Below are positions 24,707-35,429 of a DNA stretch of 64,000 bases, one piece after another (position 1 is the first letter of the stretch; every line of letters begins with the position of its first letter). The notes below the pieces were generated by a model that saw nothing but the letters and a program-made list of their open reading frames with translations, was not told the origin of the DNA and did no database searches. This DNA comes from Kitasatospora sp. GAS204B (GTDB lineage Bacteria; Actinomycetota; Actinomycetes; Streptomycetales; Streptomycetaceae). Both the position numbers and the translations under genes were made by a program. The DNA lies in assembly GCF_029892155.1 (NCBI RefSeq), contig NZ_JARZAG010000028.1:1-64000 (forward strand). The letters run 5' to 3'.

Positions 24707-24750
24707 CGGTCGAGGGGCCCTCCACCCGTGGGTGGAGGGCCCCTCGACCG
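24707..24750 (-). terminator. Exceptionally strong perfect hairpin after parE
   Basis: A 20-bp stem without mismatch: CGGTCGAGGGGCCCTCCACC starting at 24707 and its exact complement ending at 24750, with a loop of about four bases. It lies 40 bases past the parE stop and upstream of the DUF1453 gene, so it insulates two leftward units. Confidence 0.9.
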
Positions 24751-24790
24751 GGTCGGCCGGCCGGCTCAGGGGCCGGCTCGCGTGGCCGGC

Positions 24791-26902
<2,112 letters not shown>

Positions 26903-27406
26903 GCGGTGCACTCCTCCAAAGAGACATCTGACTCGGTCCGGCGGCGGTTCCCCGGACCTCCCCCGGCGGCGTCCCCGCTCCCGCGCCCGGGCCGCTGCAC
27001 GGATCGCCCCGGCTCCGCAGCTTGTACGCGCTGCGCGAACACGGGCCGAACCCGGTTCGCCGCGCGAGAGGGTCATCTCGCCCGCGCCCGACGGATCCTG
27101 GCGGACCGTCGAGCCGACCGCGAGCGCTGGAACTGCCGAGATGCAGGCTACCGGTGCTCGGGGCGGGGCTTATGCTCCAACCCAGTAGGGGATTATGCTA
27201 CGCCCACCCTCGGACAACAGTTCGAAGATTCGTTCGAGCGATGGACAGGTCGCGGATTCCGGCAGGCATGAACCACCGGCGCCCGGGGCACGTCCTCATC
27301 AACACAGCAGAATCCTCAGAGAAGAAAAGCCACGAGCGGGAACGTTTTCGGCCTGGTTGGATGTTGACCCTGGTACGACAGCTCGTCGAGCTAGAGAAGA
27401 GGCGAC
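26903..27406. other. 504-base divergent regulatory region between parE and the zinc-ribbon gene
   Basis: No gene is supported here; open frames lack ribosome binding sites. It contains lower-GC stretches, including two similar motifs TTATGCTCC (about 27170) and TTATGCTAC (about 27193), and CGAAGATTCGTTCG (about 27222-27235), which differs at one position from the actinobacterial SOS-box pattern. TTGACC at about 27364 is a possible -35 for the rightward gene, but no well-spaced -10 follows. Confidence 0.5.
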
Positions 27407-27637
27407 GTGACTACTGTTCTGACACCTGCGAGCCCGCTCACCGCGGCTGACCGCTGCGACCGATGCGGCGCCCAGGCATACCTGCGCGTCGTACTCGCAA
27501 GCGGTGGGGAGCTGCTCTTCTGCGCCCACCACGGGCGGAAGTTCGAGCCGGAGCTCAAGAAGATCGCCGTGGAGATACAGGACGAGAGCGGTCGTCTCGC
27601 CACCACGGCGGCCTCGGCCACCAGCGACGAGCGCTGA
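27407..27637 (+). CDS. Small zinc-ribbon-like protein conserved in actinobacteria (DUF7455 type)
   Basis: A 76-residue protein with CDRCGAQA near residue 17 and FCAHHGRKF about 25 residues later. Together these give three Cys plus His that could hold a zinc ion in a ribbon fold. The C-terminal tail is polar and Ala/Thr/Ser-rich. AGAAGAGG precedes the GTG start. It lies beside hrdB and parE, as it does in other streptomycetes as I recall. No function is assigned. Confidence 0.82.
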   Translation: MTTVLTPASPLTAADRCDRCGAQAYLRVVLASGGELLFCAHHGRKFEPELKKIAVEIQDESGRLATTAASATSDER

Positions 27638-27687
27638 GCGCTCGGCACCTCACTGACGTGCTGAGGTCGGCCCTTGCGGGCCGGCCA

Positions 27688-27720
27688 CTGGGCGGCAGGC
27701 TTAGTAAGCCTGCCGCCCAG
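27688..27720. terminator. Bidirectional perfect hairpin
   Basis: CTGGGCGGCAGGCTT (27688-27702) and AAGCCTGCCGCCCAG (27706-27720) pair perfectly over 15 bp with loop AGT. The hairpin lies between the zinc-ribbon gene (+) and the protease gene (-), which converge. Confidence 0.9.
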
Positions 27721-27746
27721 CGTCGTATTCACGGGGACACGGTACG

Positions 27747-28655
27747 TTACCGCGCGATCACCGAACCGGCGTCCGACAGCTGGGCGTTGACCGCGTCGGC
27801 GACCGCCGACAGGCGGGTGTAGACGCCCGGGTGCTTGGCCTCGGCGCAGCCGGCGCCCCAGGAGACCAGGCCGACCAGCCGCCCGTTCACCACCAGCGGG
27901 CCGCCGCTGTCGCCCTGGCAGGCATCCTTGCCGCCGCGCGATTCGCCGGCGCAAACCATGCCGTGAGCATCGAAGGTTCCGTCCGAACCCCCCGGGTAGT
28001 CGCGCGCACACACCGAGTCGGCCACCACCGGCACGTCGACTCCGTGCAGCGTGTCCGCGTAGGTGGCGTGCCCGGTGGTGTCGCCCCACCCGTAGACCTG
28101 TGCGCGGGTGCCCGGCGCATACGGCGCGCTCTCGCCCTGGCCGACCATCGGCAGCACCGCGCGGCCGGCCTGGGGGGTGGCCAGCGTGAGCACCGCCACA
28201 TCCTGCATGTTCTGGTCGAACGAGTACTGCGGGTGGATCCAGACGTTGGTGACCGGGACCTCGGCGCCGTCCTGGGTGGTCAGATCGCTCCGGCCGACGA
28301 TCACCGCCAGCCCCGGCCGATCCGTCGGCCGACCGTACCGCTCGTCGTAGAAGCAGTGCGCGGCGGTGACCACCTTGGTCGGCGTGACCAGCGTGCCGCC
28401 GCAGAACTGGCCGGAGCGGGTGTCCCCGAACTGGGTGCGACTGGCCACCGCGACCACCCAGGGCCGCTGGACCGTGCTGTCCGCCCAGCCGCCCACGATC
28501 CGGCGGTCGGCGTGGGCGGGAGAGGCCCCCAGCGAAACCAACGCGGTCGGCAGCACGGCCAGCAGCGCCAGGGCGGCGGCCTGCCGGCGGGCGCCGCGCG
28601 ATGGGCGCGGAAGGCGACGGACATCGGGGCCAGGCGGCTGGGAGGAGAGGGACAT
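27747..28655 (-). CDS. Secreted trypsin-like serine protease (S1 family)
   Basis: A 302-residue exported protease with the chymotrypsin-fold triad: His in VTAAHCF, Asp in MQDVAVL and Ser in CQGDSGGPLVV. The mature enzyme begins at RIVGGWAD, the classical activation site, after a signal peptide with an A-H-A cleavage site. Cysteine pairs (FCGGT/HC, VCARD/VCAGE, KDAC/AGC) suggest three disulfides. The ATG at 28655 is preferred because CGGAG lies upstream and the signal peptide then has normal length; an in-frame start exists at 28745. It probably cleaves after Lys/Arg. Confidence 0.93.
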   Translation of the reverse strand: MSLSSQPPGPDVRRLPRPSRGARRQAAALALLAVLPTALVSLGASPAHADRRIVGGWADSTVQRPWVVAVASRTQFGDTRSGQFCGGTLVTPTKVVTAAHCFYDERYGRPTDRPGLAVIVGRSDLTTQDGAEVPVTNVWIHPQYSFDQNMQDVAVLTLATPQAGRAVLPMVGQGESAPYAPGTRAQVYGWGDTTGHATYADTLHGVDVPVVADSVCARDYPGGSDGTFDAHGMVCAGESRGGKDACQGDSGGPLVVNGRLVGLVSWGAGCAEAKHPGVYTRLSAVADAVNAQLSDAGSVIAR

Positions 28656-28803
28656 CACAGTGCACTCCGGCGGGTCGACAGCAGGCAACCGCCACAGCGT
28701 AGTCAGGCTCTCACCCTGAGTGCCCGTCAATGGCCGCTCAAGCACTCGGACGAGGGACCCGGCGGACCGCCGGATGACAGTCCGGGCCCAGGGGCACCGA
28801 ACG

Positions 28804-28844
28804 CCGGCGGGCCCGGGGCAGTCGATCTGCCCCGGGCCCGCCGG
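28804..28844 (-). terminator. Perfect hairpin after hrdB
   Basis: CCGGCGGGCCCGGGGCAG (28804-28821) and its exact complement (28827-28844) form an 18-bp stem with loop TCGAT, about 50 bases past the hrdB stop codon. Confidence 0.9.
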
Positions 28845-28892
28845 TCGTGACGCTCTGCTGAACCCGACCGCTCCAGCGTGTCGGGCCCGCTG

Positions 28893-30527
<1,635 letters not shown>

Positions 30528-30925
30528 GAACAACCTCTCGGACGAAGAGTGGACTCGAACCCGTACCGGACCGCCCGAGAGGGCGAGGAAGGAGCACGTG
30601 CCACAGGGCACGACAGGTTCCGACCGGCTCGGACTTGAGGACTGGGTTTGCAGGACGCTGGGTTTGTGGGACGGCAGCAGCGCCGCAGACCAACACAGCA
30701 TTCTGACATGGCGCGGGTATTCCGGAGCTGCTTCCGCTCCGTACACATCGCTGCCGCCCCTCAAGTGTTACGCATGCCGCTCGTGGCACAGGTCACACGC
30801 CTCCTCGACCGAGCCCCCGGGTCCCGTCGTCCGGGCGGCGGCGGGCCCTCCGGGTGGGCCACCGCGGCTGCGCGCGGGCATCCGGAGGGCGCTGCCCAGG
30901 TCCGATGGTTCGGTGGCCGGTCCGC
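30528..30925. other. 398-base hrdB leader/promoter region
   Basis: No gene is supported. The region holds the hrdB promoter(s), read leftward; I could not fix a well-spaced -35/-10 pair. A direct repeat CTGGGTTTG(C/T)(A/G)GGACG occurs twice between about 30644 and 30677 with an 18-base period. The stretch 30700-30790 is less GC-rich than its surroundings, as expected for promoters. Confidence 0.5.
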
Positions 30926-31804
30926 TCAGTGCTCGCGGGGTGCGGGCACCGCGTGCTCGACGTCCGGGTGCACGGTGAGCAGGGCGCGCACGGCCGCCTC
31001 GGCGGCGGTGCCGTCACCGGTGCCGATCGCGTCGACCAGGCGGGCGTGCACGCTGACCGAGGCGTCCGTGGGCCGCTCGCAGGCCGTCGCCGGACCGCCG
31101 CTGACCTGCAGCGCCGAGGCGACGATGCCGGAGAGGTGCTCCAGCATCCGGTTGCCCGCCATCTGCAGGATCAGGCCGTGCAGCTCGGCGTCGGCGCGGG
31201 AGAAGGTGATCAGATCGCCCTGGGCCACGGCGTGGCTCATGATCTCGGTCATCTCGGTCAGCCGCTGCTGGATCTCCTCGCGACCGTGTCCCGCAGCGAG
31301 GCGGGCGGCCAGCGGCTCGATCGCCCAGCGCATCTCGCACAGCTCGCGGCGCTGCTCGTCGCGCTGCGGACCGAAGGCACGCCACTCGATGATGTCGGGG
31401 TCGAGCAGGTTCCAGTCGCCGACCGGGCGGACCCGGGTGCCGACGTTCGGACGGGCACTGACCAGGCCCTTCGCCTCCAGCACACGCAGCGACTCGCGCA
31501 CCACGGTGCGGGAGACCTCGAAGCGCTGGCCGATCTCCTCGGGGACCAGCGGGCGGTCCGCCCCGAGGTCACCGGAGACGATCATCTGGCCGAGCTGCTG
31601 GACCAGCTGCCCGTGCAGCCCGCGGCCACGGCTGCTGGTGGTCTTGCGGCCGACCCGGGCGAGATCACTCTCCACGCCATCCCAACGGGGGACGGGCGGA
31701 GTCGGCCGATCGGCGTAGGAGAAACGGTCGAGCTCAGCAGCGCCGGGTGCGGGCGGCTCGGCGGTGCGGGCGGCTGTCATGGCGGGGTGCGCAAGGGTAC
31801 TCAC
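30926..31804 (-). CDS. FadR/GntR family transcriptional regulator (FCD domain)
   Basis: A repressor-type protein of about 292 residues. The winged helix (GLHGQLVQQLGQMIVSGDLGADRPL through FEVSRTVVRESLRVLEAKGLVSARPNVGTRV) is followed by an all-helical FCD ligand domain with the metal-binding pattern (RWAIEPLAARLAA, RADAELHGLIL, HARLVDAI). Such regulators sense sugar acids or carboxylates. I prefer the GTG at 31804 with AAAGGA just upstream; a longer start at 31858 and an internal ATG at 31780 are possible. About 45 residues precede the DNA-binding domain, longer than usual. Confidence 0.88.
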   Translation of the reverse strand: MSTLAHPAMTAARTAEPPAPGAAELDRFSYADRPTPPVPRWDGVESDLARVGRKTTSSRGRGLHGQLVQQLGQMIVSGDLGADRPLVPEEIGQRFEVSRTVVRESLRVLEAKGLVSARPNVGTRVRPVGDWNLLDPDIIEWRAFGPQRDEQRRELCEMRWAIEPLAARLAAGHGREEIQQRLTEMTEIMSHAVAQGDLITFSRADAELHGLILQMAGNRMLEHLSGIVASALQVSGGPATACERPTDASVSVHARLVDAIGTGDGTAAEAAVRALLTVHPDVEHAVPAPREH

Positions 31805-32090
31805 ACGTCCTTTGTCGGCGATCGGAGAGCCCGACTTGAGGATTCTCGTGAAAAGCACACGAAAGGGTGATCGCCCGTGGATGGATAATTGACTTCTTAT
31901 CAGGAAGAAATGGCCATACCGGTCAGGCGAGTGAGGTGAGTTTCGGGGGGCGGCGGGGTGAGTCGAGTTGACGGATAATCAGGACGGCTCAGGATCAGGT
32001 CGATTGGCGGACCTGGGGGCGGCGGGTGGGGCAGGGCTGGCGAGTGGACAGGGCTTGCGAGTGGGCAGGGCTGGCGAGTGGGCGGGGCGG
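31805..32090. other. Intergenic region with a short minisatellite
   Basis: The left part (31860-31920) is AT-rich for this genome, contains the repeated element GGATAAT (near 31882 and 31973), and is likely promoter for the regulator. From about 32027 to 32090 a roughly 17-18-base unit resembling GGCAGGGCTGGCGAGTG is repeated three times, immediately downstream of the permease gene stop. No coding frame is supported. Confidence 0.55.
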
Positions 32091-32828
32091 TCAGAACGAG
32101 CGGCGGCGGGTCTGGGCCAGCAGGCAGCCGGCCAGCAGCGCCGCGACCGGCACTAGCACCACCGCGACCGCTCGGGCCAGGTGGGTCGGCGCCCAGGAGA
32201 CGCCCTCGTGGTGCAGCAGATCCAGCGCGGTCGGCAGCGCCAGCTGCCCGATCAGCGTCGGCAGCGCGCAGAGCAGCAGGACCCCGGCGATGGCGCTGCG
32301 GGTCAGCGCCGCCGCCAGCACACCGCTGCAGCCGGCCGCGACGACCAGCGCGACGAAGGTCGCGAGCAGCGGCACCAGTCGGTGGTCGGTGTGCAGGGAT
32401 TCGAGGGTGAGCAGGCGGACCGGCGGACCGGTGCGCGACAGGACCAGCCGGACCGTCAGCGAGTCCAGCAGCAGCGCCACCAGAGCGAGCAGCGCCGAGA
32501 CAGCCCCGATGACGGCGAGCTTGGCGAGCAGCAGGCGCAGCCGGGCGGTGTAACGGACCTGGGAGGCCGGCAGTCCGGGGCAGCGGACCTCGTGGGCCAC
32601 CGCCAGCGCGCCGAGCAGCCCGGCGGCCAGGGCCGCGAGCGGGATCGGGAGCACCGGGACCGCTGCCGTGGCCAGTCGGGCCGCCTCGGGCGCCGTGAGC
32701 GAGTCTGGGGCGGCTCGGCGGGCGAGCACGGCTGCCAGAACGGAACCCGCCAGCAGGGTGACGGCGAGGATCAGCCAGCTCGACCGAAGGCCCAGCAGGC
32801 GGCGCCCTTCGTAGGCCAATGCGCGCAC
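32091..32828 (-). CDS. ABC-2-like multi-pass membrane protein
   Basis: A 245-residue protein with about six hydrophobic helices and a short N-terminal amphipathic lead (RALAYEGRRLLGLRSSWLILAVTLLAGS) typical of ABC-2-type permeases. It begins a few bases after the stop of the ATPase-like gene, so the two should form one transporter or complex. No substrate can be inferred. It ends next to a minisatellite. Confidence 0.75.
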   Translation of the reverse strand: MRALAYEGRRLLGLRSSWLILAVTLLAGSVLAAVLARRAAPDSLTAPEAARLATAAVPVLPIPLAALAAGLLGALAVAHEVRCPGLPASQVRYTARLRLLLAKLAVIGAVSALLALVALLLDSLTVRLVLSRTGPPVRLLTLESLHTDHRLVPLLATFVALVVAAGCSGVLAAALTRSAIAGVLLLCALPTLIGQLALPTALDLLHHEGVSWAPTHLARAVAVVLVPVAALLAGCLLAQTRRRSF

Positions 32829-32832
32829 GTGA

Positions 32833-34182
32833 TCATCCGTTCCAGTGGTCGGGCCCGGTCAGGGGCTGAGGGGTGGGGGCGGGAGTGGGGGCGGGGATGG
32901 GGTCGCCGTGGGACGCCGAGGGCCCGGTGGGTGCGGGGGGCTCGGGGCGGGTGACGGGCTCGGGCGGGGTGGCGGGTTGCGGCAGGCCGGTGAGGTCGCC
33001 CGGGGCGCCGGGCTCGGGCAGCGGGTGGGGTGACGCGGAGCCGCTGGACGCCCCTAGGGCGGTGGACCCGGTGGGTTCGCCGAGCGCAGTGGGGGCGTTG
33101 AGGGCGGTGGGGGCGTTGAGGGCGGTGGGGGCGTTGAAGGCGGTGGGGGCGTTGAGGGCGGTGGGGGCGTTGAAGGCGGTGGGGGCGTTGAAGGCGGTGG
33201 AGGCGTTGAGGGCGGTCGACCTGCTCCGAGCACCTGCGGCGAGCGGGGTCAGCCGGCGCACCTGGACGGCTGGGGCAGCGCCAGGCCGAGCCGCGGCCGG
33301 CAGCGTCGCGCGCGGTGCCGGCTGCTCGACCACCCGGTCGGCCAGCTCGTGCAGCAGGATGCTGTTGCGGTAGGCGAGTTCGCCGATCTCGGTGCGGCCG
33401 AAACCGCTCACCGCGAGCCGGGCACTGCCGTCCTGGCGGACCTGGGCGCCCTGCGTCAGCAGCAGGTCGGCCAGCCGGGCCATCTGCGGGCCGCGGACGA
33501 CGACCTCCGGCCGCAGCCTGGTGCGGCGGAACTCCGCCACCGGCTGGTCCGCGACCAGCCGTCCCTCGTCGAGGGTCACCACCCGGTCGGCCAGCAGCGC
33601 CGCTTCCTGCGGGCTGCGGGTGCTGACCACCACGGATCCGCCACCGGCCGGGAAGGCCCGGATGAATGCGTGCAGCCAGTCGGCGTTGCGCGGTGACAGC
33701 CCCTCGGTCGGGGCGTCCAGCAGCAGCGCGTCCGGGTTGCCGAGCAGGGCGACCGCGAGGGCCAGGCGGCGGTTCATGCCCGGGGAGAACGCGCGCAGAC
33801 GATGTTCGGCGACGCTCGCCAGCCGGGTCTGCTCCAGCAACTCGTCCGCGCGCCGCGCCGGGACGCCGAGTTGGGCGGCCAACATCCACAGGTGCCCCCG
33901 GGCGGTCCGACCGAGGCTGCCGGTCCGCCGATGCGCCGTCGGCAGGAGTACACCGACCTCACGCTCGGGGTGGCGCAGGAGACGGTACGGGCGCCCGTTG
34001 AAGAGGGTCACGCCCTTTCCGCGCTCCAGTTCCACCATGAGGCGCAGCACCGTGGTCTTGCCCGCCTCCTGCGGCCCCAGCAAGGCCGTGACCGTGCCGG
34101 GGCCGACATCGAAGCCGAGGTCCAGCAGCGCCGGGCGACGGCCCCGACGGTAGACCTTGGTGAGTCCATTGACCTGGATCAT
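32833..34182 (-). CDS. Degenerate ABC ATPase with C-terminal hexapeptide repeat
   Basis: A 449-residue protein. Residues 1-210 are an ABC ATPase: Walker A GPQEAGKTT, a signature-like FSPGMNRRLALAVAL, and Walker B DALLLDAPTEGLS. The catalytic Glu after Walker B is Ala, and the H-loop His is Arg (VSTRSPQEA), so hydrolysis should be poor or absent. From about 323 to 364 a T-A-[LF]-N-A-P unit repeats seven times, followed by a Pro-rich tail. The permease-like gene follows immediately. It may be a nucleotide-binding regulator rather than a pump; this is inference from missing residues. Confidence 0.8.
   Translation of the reverse strand: MIQVNGLTKVYRRGRRPALLDLGFDVGPGTVTALLGPQEAGKTTVLRLMVELERGKGVTLFNGRPYRLLRHPEREVGVLLPTAHRRTGSLGRTARGHLWMLAAQLGVPARRADELLEQTRLASVAEHRLRAFSPGMNRRLALAVALLGNPDALLLDAPTEGLSPRNADWLHAFIRAFPAGGGSVVVSTRSPQEAALLADRVVTLDEGRLVADQPVAEFRRTRLRPEVVVRGPQMARLADLLLTQGAQVRQDGSARLAVSGFGRTEIGELAYRNSILLHELADRVVEQPAPRATLPAAARPGAAPAVQVRRLTPLAAGARSRSTALNASTAFNAPTAFNAPTALNAPTAFNAPTALNAPTALNAPTALGEPTGSTALGASSGSASPHPLPEPGAPGDLTGLPQPATPPEPVTRPEPPAPTGPSASHGDPIPAPTPAPTPQPLTGPDHWNG
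33091..33216 (-). repeat. Seven-copy 18-bp minisatellite inside the ABC ATPase gene
   Basis: The unit GGGGGCGTTGA(G/A)GGCGGT repeats seven times without interruption (last copy with one change), exactly 18 bases apart, encoding TA(L/F)NAP hexapeptides in the minus-strand gene. Confidence 0.92.
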
Positions 34183-34425
34183 CGCTGGCTGCTCCCACCT
34201 GCTCCGGCTGCCCTGGCGGCGTTGCCGCCCGGGTTCAGCGCCCGCTCCGGATTCAGCACCCTAGGGCGAACATCGGGAGATTTCGGGCATTGCGGAGCTG
34301 GTGCGGGCCACTCGATCGACCACCTCACTCGATCAGGGGACACCGGCCGCACCAGCGTTCGCCCTGCAGTGCGAGGTTGCGATCAAGGCCGAGGCCGGGC
34401 CAGTCCGACCCAGGAGGCTCCGGCC

Positions 34426-35169
34426 TCAGGAGTCCGGGCGCAGCATCGGGGGGTTGAGCACGGTGGCACCACCGGCCGTGAACAGCTGTGCCGGGCGCCC
34501 GCCCTGACGGGTCGTCGTACCGCCCGAAGGCACCAGGAAACCCGGTGTGCCGGTGACCTTGCGATGAAAGTTACGCGGATCCAGCGCCACGCCCCAGACC
34601 GCCTCGTAGACCCTGCGCAGCTCGCCCACGGTGAACTCCTCCGCGCAGAAGGCCGTGGCCAGCGCGGAGTACTCGATCTTCGAACGGGCGCGCTCCACGC
34701 CCTCGGCCAGGATCAGCGCGTGGTCGAAGGCCAGCGGGTCGCGGTCCGCGGGGCCGGGGCCGAGCAGTTCGCTGACCGGCGCCCAGCGGGCACCCCGCGC
34801 GTCACCGCCCGGCTTGGGGGTGGGCAGATCGGGCGCCAGCGCCAGGTGGGCCACGCTGACCACGCGCATCCGCGGGTCGCGCTGCGGATGGCCGTAGGTG
34901 GCCAGTTGCTCCAGGTGCGCACCGGCCGTCGCCTGCCCGCCGCCGGAGTGGGCGCGCAGGCCGGTCTCCTCGGCCAACTCCCGGGAGGCGGCCTCGCCGA
35001 GGCCCTCGTCCGGGCGCACGAAGCCGCCCGGCAGCGCCCAGTAGCCCTGGAACGGCGGCTCGCCCCGGCGCACCAGCAGCGCGCAGAGCTCGTGCTCCCG
35101 GACCGTCAGCACCACCAGGTCGACCGTGACTGCGAACGGGGGGAAGGCCGACGGGTCATAGCGCGACAT
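34426..35169 (-). CDS. NUDIX domain protein with NrtR-type winged-helix C-terminus
   Basis: A protein of about 247 residues. The N-terminal NUDIX domain has GGFVRPDEGLGEAASRELAEETGL, a full Nudix box with the REL..EE metal ligands, so it could be catalytic. The C-terminal part (about 155-225, SALATAFCAEEFTVGELRRVYEAVWG, then NFHRKVTGTPGF) matches the winged helix of NrtR-like regulators of NAD metabolism. I choose ATG 35169, seven bases after a TATGAT -10, which predicts a leaderless mRNA; ATG 35181 is an alternative. An inverted repeat sits in the promoter. Confidence 0.85.
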   Translation of the reverse strand: MSRYDPSAFPPFAVTVDLVVLTVREHELCALLVRRGEPPFQGYWALPGGFVRPDEGLGEAASRELAEETGLRAHSGGGQATAGAHLEQLATYGHPQRDPRMRVVSVAHLALAPDLPTPKPGGDARGARWAPVSELLGPGPADRDPLAFDHALILAEGVERARSKIEYSALATAFCAEEFTVGELRRVYEAVWGVALDPRNFHRKVTGTPGFLVPSGGTTTRQGGRPAQLFTAGGATVLNPPMLRPDS

Positions 35170-35174
35170 GGCGT

Positions 35175-35210
35175 CGATCATAGTCGTCTTTCTGACGATA
35201 AACACGAGAT
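35175..35210 (-). promoter_or_regulatory. Promoter with putative NrtR-like operator for the NUDIX gene
   Basis: On the minus strand, TATGAT is a good -10 seven bases upstream of the chosen ATG. TCGTC-AGAAA-GACGA (35184-35198) is a perfect 5-bp inverted repeat within the 17-base spacer to GTGTTT at the -35 position. An operator between -35 and -10 suggests autorepression. Confidence 0.55.
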
Positions 35211-35393
35211 CGGCAGCAACTACGGCTCGCCCTCAGCCGCCTGGACGGGCGAGGTCGTGAGGGACGAGGACCGGGCGGGACGCGCGGCGAGCGGGCGTGG
35301 CTGGGCGGCAGGCAGGCGTGACGCCGTCCGCGGTCCGGGCACCTCGCGCGCCGGATCCGGGCCGCTCCACCGCCGCTGCCCGGGCGCCCGCTT

Positions 35394-35429
35394 CCGGCTG
35401 ACGGGCAGCCCCCGCCGCCCGTCAGCCGG
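35394..35429 (-). terminator. Hairpin overlapping the stop codon of the debranching-enzyme-like gene
   Basis: CCGGCTGACGGGC (35394-35406) and GCCCGTCAGCCGG (35417-35429) are exact complements with a 10-base loop. The distal arm includes the gene's TGA stop, so the stem forms across the end of the coding sequence. Confidence 0.8.

Noticed and set aside
26903..27076. Longer N-terminus of ParE reaching 27076
   Set aside because: The extension is Arg/Gly-rich, lies upstream of a good ribosome binding site and GTG at 26902, and does not resemble the family.
33091..33216. Regular short repeats resembling a CRISPR array
   Set aside because: There are no unique spacers; the 18-base units are contiguous and encode in-frame hexapeptides.
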